A stretch of DNA of 7,352 bases from Anaerobacillus sp. (GTDB taxonomy: Bacteria > Bacillota > Bacilli > Bacillales_H > Anaerobacillaceae). A program made the position numbers and the translations under genes. The notes beneath the pieces are model-generated. The model did no database searches, had not been told where the DNA came from, and worked only from the letters and a program-made list of their open reading frames with translations. This document shows, piece after piece, positions 1 through 6,390 of the stretch (positions within the stretch are counted from its first letter, which is position 1; each line of letters begins with the position of its first letter). The stretch spans positions 1-7,352 of the forward strand of contig SKOL01000681.1 of NCBI GenBank assembly GCA_007120055.1. Reading direction: 5' to 3'.

Positions 1-177
1 AATTTACAATTGACAATTGTTTGTAGGGTAAATTCTAAGGTGCTTTATTTAGAATTTAAAAGATAAATTAGCCGTATTGCTAATAAAATTCGGTGAATTG
101 CACGCTGCAAAATGACTAACACTTCGAAGCTATGCATTCAATAATTTTTAATTTTAAATTGTAAATTGTACATTGAG
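1..177. repeat. AT-rich palindromic intergenic element, copy A
   Basis: This gap after the CcoP-like gene holds no gene. Its right arm (about 143-176), read as reverse complement, matches the left end of the element at 1228 (shared pattern AATGT, two bases, AATTTACAAT, one base, TAAAATTA). Read forward, 121-176 matches the right half of that element, including CTTCG, AGCT and the AATTTTAAATT runs. One end matching in both orientations implies terminal inverted repeats. The window starts with AATTTACAATTGACAATTG, which resembles the same terminus, so the left end may be at or beyond the window edge. The element stops about 4 bases before the stop codon of the CcoP-like gene. It could be a MITE-like or REP-like element; no transposase is visible. 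Confidence 0.5.
67..84 (-). terminator. Possible weak terminator of the oxidase cluster
   Basis: On the minus strand, downstream of the CcoP-like gene, ATTAGC and GCTAAT form a 6-bp stem around a 6-base loop, followed by TTATCTTTT. The stem has only two G-C pairs and lies inside the AT-rich repeat, so it would be weak. It is the best terminator-like structure I see after this gene in the window, but the real one could lie to the left of position 1. Confidence 0.28.
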
Positions 178-180
178 AAA

Positions 181-648
181 CTACAACGTCAATATATACT
201 CCTTCACCGCTTTGATTTGTTCTGTATTTAAGCCAAGGTTAGGCAAAGAAGGCATTGTCCCAATTCCGTTTAGTAAAATTTTTTGGAGCTCTTCTTCGGA
301 ATATTTCAAACCAACATCTTGCATTCCTGGTCCAACTTTAAATTCATCCGTTACGTTATGGCAGCCAAAACAGCTTTGCGAAAATATCGTTTCCCCATCA
401 GCTGCAACTTCTGCTACTTGATTAAGCGGAACGGCCATTAGAGCATACCCAAAAGCCCAAATCGCTAATAGACAATAAGTGACAACGAGAAAGCGGGGAA
501 CTTTTGCATTTCCCATACGAATGTCTTCGGACATATCTTCTACTTGTGGTGTTGGTGGTTCATCAGTAGGTGCACCGTGTTCAGTTTTTGGATGCTGGTC
601 TTTCATTTCTTCATTATTTACTTCACTATTTTGTTTATCTTTATCCAA
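181..648 (-). CDS. CcoP-like membrane-anchored monoheme cytochrome c (cbb3-type oxidase third subunit)
   Basis: Encodes about 155 residues, probably the electron-entry cytochrome of the oxidase encoded upstream. The first ~50 residues are hydrophilic, acidic and proline-rich. A Val-Pro-Arg segment leads into one membrane helix (about 52-75), resembling the Pro-Arg entry into the helix of classical CcoP. The C-terminal domain is an extracytoplasmic class I cytochrome c: CFGCH at 93-97 is the heme c site and Met132 in GTMPSLPNLG is the likely sixth ligand. Classical CcoP has two heme c domains and about 300 residues; this has one. The start is taken as TTG at 648, because GAGGTG (656-661) sits 7 bases upstream; a GTG at 663 would add five residues but lacks a site. 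It lies 44 bases after the CcoO-like gene, presumably cotranscribed. A generic cytochrome c550/c551-like protein is the alternative name. Confidence 0.82.
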   Translation of the reverse strand: MDKDKQNSEVNNEEMKDQHPKTEHGAPTDEPPTPQVEDMSEDIRMGNAKVPRFLVVTYCLLAIWAFGYALMAVPLNQVAEVAADGETIFSQSCFGCHNVTDEFKVGPGMQDVGLKYSEEELQKILLNGIGTMPSLPNLGLNTEQIKAVKEYILTL

Positions 649-655
649 ACCTACA

Positions 656-661
656 CACCTC
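656..661 (-). promoter_or_regulatory. RBS deciding a TTG start for the CcoP-like gene
   Basis: GAGGTG on the minus strand lies 7 bases before the TTG at 648. The longer GTG start at 663 would place this site inside the coding sequence and has no purine-rich site of its own. Confidence 0.6.
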
Positions 662-692
662 ACTTTCTATTTGAAACTAGGGTGGAGCTACA

Positions 693-1211
693 CTAATTCA
701 CCGGTCGACCTTCTGTTTGTGGCGAAGGCTTTAAACTCATTAAATACGCAATTAAATCTTCCATATCTTGATCACTCAAATAATCATATCTTGGCATGAT
801 GCTCCCTGGTAAAATTTTCTGAGGGTTAATTAAGTGTTCACGGTGCCAGTCTGCATTCCAGCGATTACCGACCCACATTAAATCAGCACCTGTTCTTTTA
901 GAGCCAAGCATTGCCGGTGCTTCATAATAATAGTCCGCTGGTTGAGATATAGGTCCTAATGCACTATCGGCTAGTACTGGACGAACAAACATCGTATGAC
1001 AAACGTGACACCCTTCACGTATATAAACTTCTCTACCGCGATATTCAGCCGAGTCGACAGAGTAATTTCTTAATTCTGCATTTTCATTAGGTGCTTGCAT
1101 CTGATCGTCGTAAAACGGTAAGTATGCAGTTCCGAAAACACCGATTAAAAATAAAATTGACGCACCGATTACGTAAGTGAACATTGAACGCTCATTAGCA
1201 AACCCACTCAT
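693..1211 (-). CDS. ccoO: CcoO-like membrane-anchored monoheme cytochrome c (cbb3-type oxidase subunit II)
   Basis: Encodes 172 residues. One N-terminal membrane helix (about 10-33) anchors an extracytoplasmic cytochrome c domain that should relay electrons to the CcoN-like subunit. Hallmarks of CcoO are clear: GREVYIREGCHVCHTMFVRP around the CHVCH heme site (68-72), GSKRTGADL (103-111), a WVGNRW / DWHREHLINP stretch, and SIMPRY with Met139 as the likely axial ligand. It is a little shorter than proteobacterial CcoO (about 200 residues). The ATG at 1211 has a near-perfect Shine-Dalgarno, GGAGGTGAT at 1215-1223. It lies between the CcoN-like and CcoP-like genes; the 117-base gap to CcoN is filled mostly by an AT-rich repeat. 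The family is secure by motif; the true redox partner is not shown by the sequence. Confidence 0.9.
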   Translation of the reverse strand: MSGFANERSMFTYVIGASILFLIGVFGTAYLPFYDDQMQAPNENAELRNYSVDSAEYRGREVYIREGCHVCHTMFVRPVLADSALGPISQPADYYYEAPAMLGSKRTGADLMWVGNRWNADWHREHLINPQKILPGSIMPRYDYLSDQDMEDLIAYLMSLKPSPQTEGRPVN

Positions 1212-1227
1212 TAAATCACCTCCATCT

Positions 1228-1328
1228 TAATGTGAAATTTACAATGTAAAATTAAGAATTACTTGCTAGATATGCTTCGTAGCTTTACATCCAACAATTT
1301 TAAATTTTAAATTTTAAATTTTTAATTG
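1228..1328. repeat. AT-rich palindromic intergenic element, copy B
   Basis: About 100 bases between the ccoN and ccoO genes. The left end (TAATGTGAAATTTACAATG) and the right end (runs of AATTTTAAATTTT, then TTTAATTG) are approximate inverted repeats. The centre contains GCTTCGTAGC at 1274-1283, matching ACTTCGAAGC at 121-130 in copy A. The right end directly abuts the ccoN stop codon at 1329-1331. Because it lies inside what should be one transcript, it would be copied into the oxidase mRNA and could form a long AU hairpin between ccoN and ccoO. Confidence 0.55.
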
Positions 1329-2720
1329 TTATGCGCTACTCTCATTTGTATTTTGTGATTTTTTTCCTAATTGGAACGTTTTGTACAGGTTAATAATGAA
1401 GAATATTTGCGCAACAAACATTAATGTACCACCTACTGTTCTTATCCAGAAAAATGGTTGCATTGCCGTGAGCATTTCTACAAACTGAAGTCCATATTGA
1501 GCTCCTTCAATCCAGGCAAAACCTTCAAAAACACCTGCAGTCCACGTGCTAAATGTGAACAAAAGTAAACCGATCGTTGAGAGCCAAAAATGAGTTTCCA
1601 TCAATCGATTCGAGTAGATGTTATGATATACAATTTTCGGGAGTACATAATACATGACTGAAAATGCTACATATGAAAATGCACCAAACACTGGTAAGTG
1701 GGCATGTCCAGGTACCCAGTCGGTAAACTTTACAATCGAACTAGGTCCTTGCAAAGATTGAAATGGTCCTTGTAAACAAGTAATTAAATAAAAGATTGCT
1801 CCCGTCACTAGAAATTTTAATGGAGTATTGTGAGCGACAGCATGCCACTTCCCCTTCATCGTCCCAAATACATTTGCTAAAACAGCCCAAACAGGGATAA
1901 TTAACAGCACAGACGGAATAATTCCTGCCTTCATTAGCCAAAGTGGGATCGGACCATTTTGAAGGTGGTGTGGACCATTCCATACGTAAAAAGTAGCAAT
2001 CGTCCAAAAGCCGATTAACGATAGACGATGACTATATAATGGATTTTTAGTTAAGTAGGGAAGTAAATAATAAATAAGCCCTACGCCGACAGTTGTAAAC
2101 CATAAGCCAATGACGTTATGACCATAAAACCAAAAAATTAAAAACTGTGGAACTCCTGATAATAATTTATAAGGTAGATTTCCGATGATATATAGTCCAG
2201 GTAACCAAATGAGCGAACCCATAAAATACCAAAGGCTAACGTATAACTGCTTTTCGTTTCTGTTAGCAATCGTAGAAAAACAAATCAGAGCGAGCATAGC
2301 CACACCAATAACAACTAAAATATCAATCCAAAGTGGCCATTCGCCGTATTCAGTAACTGTCGTATACCCCATCGTTAAAGCAATGGAACCAACGACAATG
2401 ATAAAGTTCCAGAAATAGCCTAAAAACGTTGCCATTTTAGGAAATGACAGTTGATTTCGACAAAGTTTAGGGATAACATAAAAAAGAGCGCCTATATTAG
2501 CCATTGTTAACCAACCGAATAAAAGCATGTTTGTATGAACGGGTCGAATGCGACCAAATTGTAGTATGACTTGGAGTGGTCCCCAGACTAAAAAGTTAGG
2601 CCAAATAAATTTAAAAGCTAATATTAAACCATATATCATACCGATGACGAGCCAAACAAGTGAAGAGTAAAAAAAGATTTTCGTCGGACGGTACGTATCA
2701 CTAGAAGTTTGTGTTTCCAT
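1329..2720 (-). CDS. ccoN: CcoN-like heme-copper oxidase catalytic subunit (cbb3-type subunit I)
   Basis: A 463-residue membrane protein with about 12 hydrophobic helices, the oxygen-reducing subunit of a C-family (cbb3-type) heme-copper oxidase. The six metal-ligand histidines are visible: His62 in RIRPVHTN (low-spin heme b), His201 in FYGHN plus His251/His252 in NGPHH (CuB), and His339 and His341 in PGHAH (high-spin heme b3 and low-spin heme b). Tyr245 lies six residues before His251, matching the cross-linked tyrosine of cbb3 oxidases, which argues against a nitric oxide reductase. Most ligand positions are offset by six from the Pseudomonas stutzeri numbering I recall. The ATG at 2720 has GAAAGGAG (2728-2735) 7 bases upstream; an ATG-free extension to 2759 lacks a site. 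First gene of the N-O-P cluster, divergent from fadR. Gln317 replaces a glutamate I recall as conserved in CcoN. Confidence 0.9.
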   Translation of the reverse strand: METQTSSDTYRPTKIFFYSSLVWLVIGMIYGLILAFKFIWPNFLVWGPLQVILQFGRIRPVHTNMLLFGWLTMANIGALFYVIPKLCRNQLSFPKMATFLGYFWNFIIVVGSIALTMGYTTVTEYGEWPLWIDILVVIGVAMLALICFSTIANRNEKQLYVSLWYFMGSLIWLPGLYIIGNLPYKLLSGVPQFLIFWFYGHNVIGLWFTTVGVGLIYYLLPYLTKNPLYSHRLSLIGFWTIATFYVWNGPHHLQNGPIPLWLMKAGIIPSVLLIIPVWAVLANVFGTMKGKWHAVAHNTPLKFLVTGAIFYLITCLQGPFQSLQGPSSIVKFTDWVPGHAHLPVFGAFSYVAFSVMYYVLPKIVYHNIYSNRLMETHFWLSTIGLLLFTFSTWTAGVFEGFAWIEGAQYGLQFVEMLTAMQPFFWIRTVGGTLMFVAQIFFIINLYKTFQLGKKSQNTNESSA

Positions 2721-2740
2721 GATGCTACTCCTTTCAAGAC

Positions 2741-2788
2741 GTAAAGTTATCCTGCGCACGATATAACACTATTGAAGGATACCTTTAC
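2741..2788. promoter_or_regulatory. Inverted repeat in the ccoN leader
   Basis: GTAAAGTTATCCT at 2741-2753 is matched by AGGATACCTTTAC at 2776-2788, a 13-bp inverted repeat with one mismatch and a 22-base spacer. It ends 5 bases upstream of the ccoN Shine-Dalgarno. It could be an RNA hairpin in the leader or two half-sites for a dimeric regulator (centres 35 bp apart). No clear sigma-A promoter for ccoN could be assigned; the best match upstream (TTGTAT, 16 bases, TAATAA on the minus strand) is poor. Confidence 0.5.
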
Positions 2789-2858
2789 TATTTCCAAAAG
2801 TTATTACCTTATTCTCCAAAAAATACAAATATGTTCTGCTTTTATTTATAGAAGTTGA

Positions 2859-2887
2859 TTGACATAAAATAAACGATCGACTAAAAT
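2859..2887 (+). promoter_or_regulatory. Sigma-A promoter of the fad operon
   Basis: TTGACA (2859-2864, perfect -35) and TAAAAT (2882-2887, one mismatch) are separated by 17 bases. Transcription should begin about 2894, at the left edge of the FadR-type operator, so a bound repressor would block initiation. Confidence 0.8.
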
Positions 2888-2894
2888 AAAAATA

Positions 2895-2912
2895 TGAATG
2901 AATGGTCATTCA
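2895..2912 (+). promoter_or_regulatory. FadR operator
   Basis: TGAATGAATGGTCATTCA is a palindrome (arms TGAATGA and TCATTCA around four central bases). It matches the B. subtilis FadR box I recall (TGAATGA, four bases, TCATTCA). It lies directly after the -10 element and before the fadR RBS, so it predicts autoregulation of the operon, with long-chain acyl-CoA releasing the repressor as in B. subtilis. Confidence 0.85.
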
Positions 2913-2926
2913 TTACTATCGATTCC

Positions 2927-2935
2927 AGGAAGGGG
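2927..2935 (+). promoter_or_regulatory. RBS deciding the TTG start of fadR
   Basis: AGGAAGGGG lies 7 bases before the TTG at 2943. An in-frame ATG at 2898 lies inside the operator and within a few bases of the predicted transcription start, so it cannot be a normal start. Confidence 0.75.
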
Positions 2936-2942
2936 TAAAACG

Positions 2943-3530
2943 TTGGCAAAGCGGAAAGGGCAAAAATATGATCAAATAATTGATGCAGCGGTTAAAGTGA
3001 TCGCCCAAAATGGATATCATCACTCACAAGTTTCCAAAATTGCGAAAGAAGCAGGAGTAGCAGATGGAACGATTTATCTTTACTTTAAAAACAAAGAAGA
3101 TATACTCGTTTCGTTATTTGAAGAAAAAATGGGAAAATTTATTCAGAAGATTGAAGAAGAATTAGCAGGAGAATCTTCAATTGAGGCGAAATTATTAATA
3201 TTGATAACTATGCACCTCATGCAATTACAAAAAGATCATTCATTAGCGATTGTTACTCAATTAGAATTAAGACAATCTAACATCGAGTTACGGAATCGTA
3301 TTAATGAAGTACTTAAAGGTTATTTAAAACTTATTGATACGATCATTTTACTCGGAATTGAAAAAGGAGTATTTAAAGAGGATCTTGATGTTCGCATCAC
3401 AAGACAAATGATCTTTGGGACGATTGATGAAGTTGTCACTGACTGGGTAATGAAAGAGCATAAATATGACTTAGTTCAGCTCTGTGAACCTGTTCATACA
3501 ATGCTACTTAACGCAATGAGGAGATCGTAG
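2943..3530 (+). CDS. fadR: FadR, TetR-family repressor of fatty-acid degradation
   Basis: Encodes 195 residues starting at TTG; B. subtilis FadR (formerly YsiA) is about the same length and closely similar along the whole protein. The N-terminal TetR DNA-binding domain spans about 8-55, with the helix-turn-helix around 28-47 (QVSKIAKEAGVADGTIYLYF), followed by KNKEDIL. The C-terminal domain keeps the stretches AIVTQLELRQSN and RQMIFGTIDE that I recall from FadR. In B. subtilis it represses beta-oxidation genes and is released by long-chain acyl-CoA. Here it is the first gene after a strong promoter and FadR box, which indicates autoregulation. It stands 240 bases before fadB. In B. subtilis the acyl-CoA ligase gene lcfA precedes fadR; here the divergent oxidase cluster lies there instead. 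Other TetR regulators are unlikely given the match. Confidence 0.93.
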   Translation: MAKRKGQKYDQIIDAAVKVIAQNGYHHSQVSKIAKEAGVADGTIYLYFKNKEDILVSLFEEKMGKFIQKIEEELAGESSIEAKLLILITMHLMQLQKDHSLAIVTQLELRQSNIELRNRINEVLKGYLKLIDTIILLGIEKGVFKEDLDVRITRQMIFGTIDEVVTDWVMKEHKYDLVQLCEPVHTMLLNAMRRS

Positions 3531-3556
3531 TTTCAATGCTAGTTCATATAGTACTT

Positions 3557-3632
3557 AAGTGAAATTTTAATGTAGAATTTTGAATTAGTTACATATTGCA
3601 TTTTTTAGGTAAGTAATTCAAAATTCCCTATG
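3557..3632. repeat. AT-rich palindromic intergenic element, copy C
   Basis: Lies 26 bases after the fadR stop. GAATTTTGAATTA (3575-3587) and TAATTCAAAATTC (3614-3626) are a perfect 13-bp inverted repeat with a 26-base loop. The left end (GTGAAATTT, ATGTA, AATT, ATATTGC) follows the left end of copy B with small changes. No T-tract follows the stem, so it is not a typical terminator. The rest of the gap to 3757 is extremely AT-rich, with A7T8 at 3639-3653 and a repeated TGTAATAATT (3653-3662 and 3692-3701). A separate fadB promoter here is possible, but I see no convincing one. Confidence 0.5.
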
Positions 3633-3770
3633 AATGTTAAAAAAATTTTTTTTGTAATAATTTTTTTAAATTTTCAATGTTGTTTAATTTATGTAATAAT
3701 TAAAATAAGTTTGTACTATTTGAACTAGCAGAAAAATACAATAAGCTTGAGTAATTGAAAGGAGTGAGTG

Positions 3771-4556
3771 ATGTTGAGTAAGTATCAATTTTTCCTTGTA
3801 AAAGAGGAGGACCGTATCGCAACAATTACGATTAATCGCCCCCCTGCTAACGCATTGTCGTCTCCGCTACTTCAAGAGTTATCGGCTATTTTCGATGACC
3901 TTGAAAACGATGATAAAGTAAAGGTGGTTGTTTTACACGGTCATGGAAGATTTTTTGCAGCAGGAGCAGATATTAAAGAGTTTACGACAGTAGAAAATGG
4001 GGCTGAGTTTGAAAAGTTAGCTGAGTACGGACAAGTTTTATTTAACCGTATCGAACAATTTTCTAAACCTGTCATCGCTGCTGTTCATGGAGCAGCACTA
4101 GGTGGGGGATTAGAGCTTGCAATGGCTTGTCACATTCGTCTAGTTTCTGAAAATTGTAAATTAGGCTTACCTGAATTACAACTCGGTTTAATCCCTGGTT
4201 TTGCTGGAAGTCAACGTCTTCCACGTTATGTAGGAGTAGCAAAGGCTGCTGAAATGTTACTAACAAGTGAGCCGATAACCGGTAGTGAGGCCGTAAAGCT
4301 AGGTTTAGCTAATCATGCTTACAGTGAAGAAGAGCTTTTAGAAAAAGCTTATGAACTAGCTCAAAAGTTAACAAAGAAAAGTGCAGTATCTATGAAACTT
4401 GCATTACAGCTTCTAACGTATGCGAACGATTATAAGTTCCAAGACGGTGTTAAAAAAGAAGCTGTGCTTTTTGGAGAAGCTTTTGAATCACACGATGGTC
4501 AAGAAGGTATTAATGCTTTCCTTGAAAAACGACCAGCACAATTTAAAGATCAATAA
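3771..4556 (+). CDS. fadB: FadB, enoyl-CoA hydratase (crotonase family)
   Basis: Encodes 261 residues and should hydrate trans-2-enoyl-CoA to L-3-hydroxyacyl-CoA in the cytoplasm during beta-oxidation. It is a single-domain crotonase of normal length, not the fused two-domain FadB of enterobacteria. Visible family features are the oxyanion-hole segment FFAAGADIKEF (about 61-71), GAALGGGLELAMACHIR with Glu115, and LGLPELQLGLIPGFAG with Glu135; these two glutamates correspond to the catalytic pair of rat mitochondrial enoyl-CoA hydratase. The order after fadR and before etfB matches B. subtilis YsiB/FadB. The start is ATG at 3771, 6 bases after AAAGGAG (3758-3764); GTG at 3768 is too close to that site, and TTG at 3774 is possible. 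Substrate chain length cannot be read from the sequence. Confidence 0.9.
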   Translation: MLSKYQFFLVKEEDRIATITINRPPANALSSPLLQELSAIFDDLENDDKVKVVVLHGHGRFFAAGADIKEFTTVENGAEFEKLAEYGQVLFNRIEQFSKPVIAAVHGAALGGGLELAMACHIRLVSENCKLGLPELQLGLIPGFAGSQRLPRYVGVAKAAEMLLTSEPITGSEAVKLGLANHAYSEEELLEKAYELAQKLTKKSAVSMKLALQLLTYANDYKFQDGVKKEAVLFGEAFESHDGQEGINAFLEKRPAQFKDQ

Positions 4557-4610
4557 TACTTAAGAAAAATAAAAAGGCTTTATATTTACTTAATTTAAGG
4601 AGGTAAAGGA

Positions 4611-5381
4611 ATGAATATTTTTGTTGTAATGAAGAGAACCTTCGACACAGAAGAAAAAATCACCCTTTCAAATGGTTCGATTAATGAGGATGGAGCAGAA
4701 TTTATTATTAATCCTTATGACGAGTATGCCATTGAAGAAGCACTTGTCCTTAAAGAAAAGCATGGCGGTGAAGTAACAGTTGTTTCTTTTGCTGAGGAAG
4801 AAGCCGATAAGGAAGTTCGTACAGCCTTAGCAATGGGAGCAGACAAAGCAATTGTTATCGATAGTGAAGAGGTAGATGATATCGATCAGTTTACAACAGC
4901 CAAAGTGTTGGCAACATTACTAAAAGATAAAGAATATGACATCGTTTTAGCAGGTAATGTCGCTGTTGATGGTGGATCAGGTCAAGTTGGCCCAAGAATT
5001 GCTGAAGAATTAGATATCCCTCACGTAACATCAATTACGAAAATTGATGTAGATGGTTCAGTTGCTACCATCGAAAGAGATGTTGAAGGTGATAAAGAAG
5101 TTGTAGAAGTGTCACTGCCAGTCCTTGTAACAGCACAACAAGGCTTAAACGAGCCGAGATATCCTTCTTTACCAGGGATTATGAAAGCGAAAAAGAAACC
5201 GTTAGAGCGTCTAGAATTAGATGATATTGATTTAGAAGAAGATGACGTAGAAGCAAAAACAAAAACAGTGGAAATTTTCTTACCACCTCAAAAAGAAGCA
5301 GGTAAAATTCTTGAGGGCGAAGTAGATGATCAAGTCAAAGAGCTTGTTTCTTTATTAAAAACGGAAGCAAAAGTAATATAA
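4611..5381 (+). CDS. etfB: Electron transfer flavoprotein beta subunit
   Basis: Encodes 256 residues. With EtfA it forms the soluble ETF heterodimer that takes electrons from acyl-CoA dehydrogenases and passes them toward the quinone pool. Family features in order are INPYDEYAIEEAL (33-45), a nucleotide (AMP) binding stretch LAGNVAVDGGSGQVGP (113-128), the ETF-beta signature region ERDVEGDKEVVEVSLPVLVT (155-174), and a loop LNEPRYPSLPGIMKAKKK (179-196) that in other ETFs contacts the partner dehydrogenase. Length is typical. The ATG at 4611 follows AAGGAGGT (4597-4604) by 6 bases. It lies 54 bases after fadB and its stop is 16 bases before the etfA start. Bifurcating ETFs are similar, but the fad context points to the standard beta-oxidation type. 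Confidence 0.93.
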   Translation: MNIFVVMKRTFDTEEKITLSNGSINEDGAEFIINPYDEYAIEEALVLKEKHGGEVTVVSFAEEEADKEVRTALAMGADKAIVIDSEEVDDIDQFTTAKVLATLLKDKEYDIVLAGNVAVDGGSGQVGPRIAEELDIPHVTSITKIDVDGSVATIERDVEGDKEVVEVSLPVLVTAQQGLNEPRYPSLPGIMKAKKKPLERLELDDIDLEEDDVEAKTKTVEIFLPPQKEAGKILEGEVDDQVKELVSLLKTEAKVI

Positions 5382-5383
5382 CT

Positions 5384-5389
5384 GGAGGG
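5384..5389 (+). promoter_or_regulatory. RBS deciding the etfA start
   Basis: GGAGGG lies 8 bases before the ATG at 5398 but only 2 before the in-frame ATG at 5392, so the second ATG is preferred. Confidence 0.6.
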
Positions 5390-5397
5390 ATATGAAA

Positions 5398-6375
5398 ATG
5401 GCTAGAAAAGTATTAGTTCTTGCGGATATAAGAGACAATTCATTTCGTAACGTATCGTTTGAAGCCATTGCAGCTGGGAAACAAGTTGCTGATGGTGGAG
5501 AAGTTGCTGCAGTTTTAGTAGGTGAAAATGTAAGCGGTTTATCTTCTGAATTATTTTATTATGGGGCAGACCGTGTTTTAACTGTAGAGAATAGTAGTTT
5601 AAAAGATTATACGCCTGATGCTTACTCACAAGCACTTCTTCAAGTAATCGATGAGGAATCTCCAGATGCGGTGATCATTGGTCATACAGCAATTGGGAAA
5701 GACCTTGCACCTCGCATCGCTATGAAGAAACAAGCTGGCTTAGTTTCTGACGTTACTGCCCTAGAAGTTGTCGGAGAAGAAGTTGTATTCACTCGTCCGA
5801 TTTATGCTGGTAAAGCATTTGAGAAAAAGGTAATTTCAGACGGAATTATTTTAGCGACAATTCGACCTAACAATATTACGGCATTAGATAGAGATGAGTC
5901 TCTTTCTGGTGAAGTAAAAGCAGTTTCTGTTGACATTAAAGATTTACGCACAATCATTAAAGAGATCGTACGTAAAAGCTCTGGTGGTGTCGACTTATCA
6001 GAAGCGAAAGTCGTTGTCGCTGGTGGCCGTGGAGTGAAAAGTGAAGAAGGATTTAATAAGCTGTATGAGTTTGCTGATATTTTCGGAGCAGCTGTAGGGG
6101 CTTCACGTGGAGCTTGTGACGCTGAATATTGTGACTATTCATTACAAATCGGTCAAACTGGTAAAGTTGTAACTCCTGATCTTTATTTTGCTTTCGGTAT
6201 TTCTGGTGCAATCCAGCACGTTGCAGGTATGTCAAACTCTAAATGTATCGTAGCAGTAAACAAAGATCCAGAAGCAACAATTTTCAGCATCGCTGATTAC
6301 GGAATTGTTGGCGATTTAGCAGAAGTAATGCCACTTCTACTTGAAGAATTCAAAAAAGAAGTTGTAAGCTCTTAA
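5398..6375 (+). CDS. etfA: Electron transfer flavoprotein alpha subunit
   Basis: Encodes 325 residues, the FAD-binding partner of EtfB. The N-terminal half is the ETF alpha/beta-type domain (about 1-180). The C-terminal half is the FAD domain: GGRGVK (209-214), GASRGACD with Ser236 and Arg237, GQTGKVVTP with Thr254, GISGAIQHVAG with His274, and NKDPEATIF (288-296). These match FAD contacts of human and bacterial ETF as I recall them. The protein is close to B. subtilis EtfA throughout, including VFTRPIYAGKAFEK and IRPNNI. The start is ATG at 5398, since GGAGGG (5384-5389) is well spaced for it and too close to the ATG at 5392. Last gene of the fad operon, followed by a strong terminator. Confidence 0.94.
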   Translation: MARKVLVLADIRDNSFRNVSFEAIAAGKQVADGGEVAAVLVGENVSGLSSELFYYGADRVLTVENSSLKDYTPDAYSQALLQVIDEESPDAVIIGHTAIGKDLAPRIAMKKQAGLVSDVTALEVVGEEVVFTRPIYAGKAFEKKVISDGIILATIRPNNITALDRDESLSGEVKAVSVDIKDLRTIIKEIVRKSSGGVDLSEAKVVVAGGRGVKSEEGFNKLYEFADIFGAAVGASRGACDAEYCDYSLQIGQTGKVVTPDLYFAFGISGAIQHVAGMSNSKCIVAVNKDPEATIFSIADYGIVGDLAEVMPLLLEEFKKEVVSS

Positions 6376-6390
6376 TAATTTTTAGTTGAT

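Noticed and set aside
173..799. Plus-strand open frames across the cytochrome genes
   Set aside because: They lie antisense to genes with clear heme motifs and have no recognisable domain; these are shadows.
1329..2720. Nitric oxide reductase NorB
   Set aside because: The tyrosine six residues before the His-His pair is present and the neighbouring gene is CcoO-like, not NorC-like. The pattern fits cbb3 oxidase.
2789..2860. Sigma-A promoter for ccoN
   Set aside because: The best candidate, TTGTAT-16-TAATAA on the minus strand, matches poorly in both elements, so it is not listed as a feature.
2898..2942. N-terminal extension of FadR from the ATG at 2898
   Set aside because: That ATG lies inside the operator and next to the predicted transcription start. 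The TTG at 2943 has a proper RBS and gives the expected family length.
3238..3247. FadR half-site TCATTCATTAG inside fadR
   Set aside because: Only one arm is present; no matching TGAATGA at the right distance. Likely chance.
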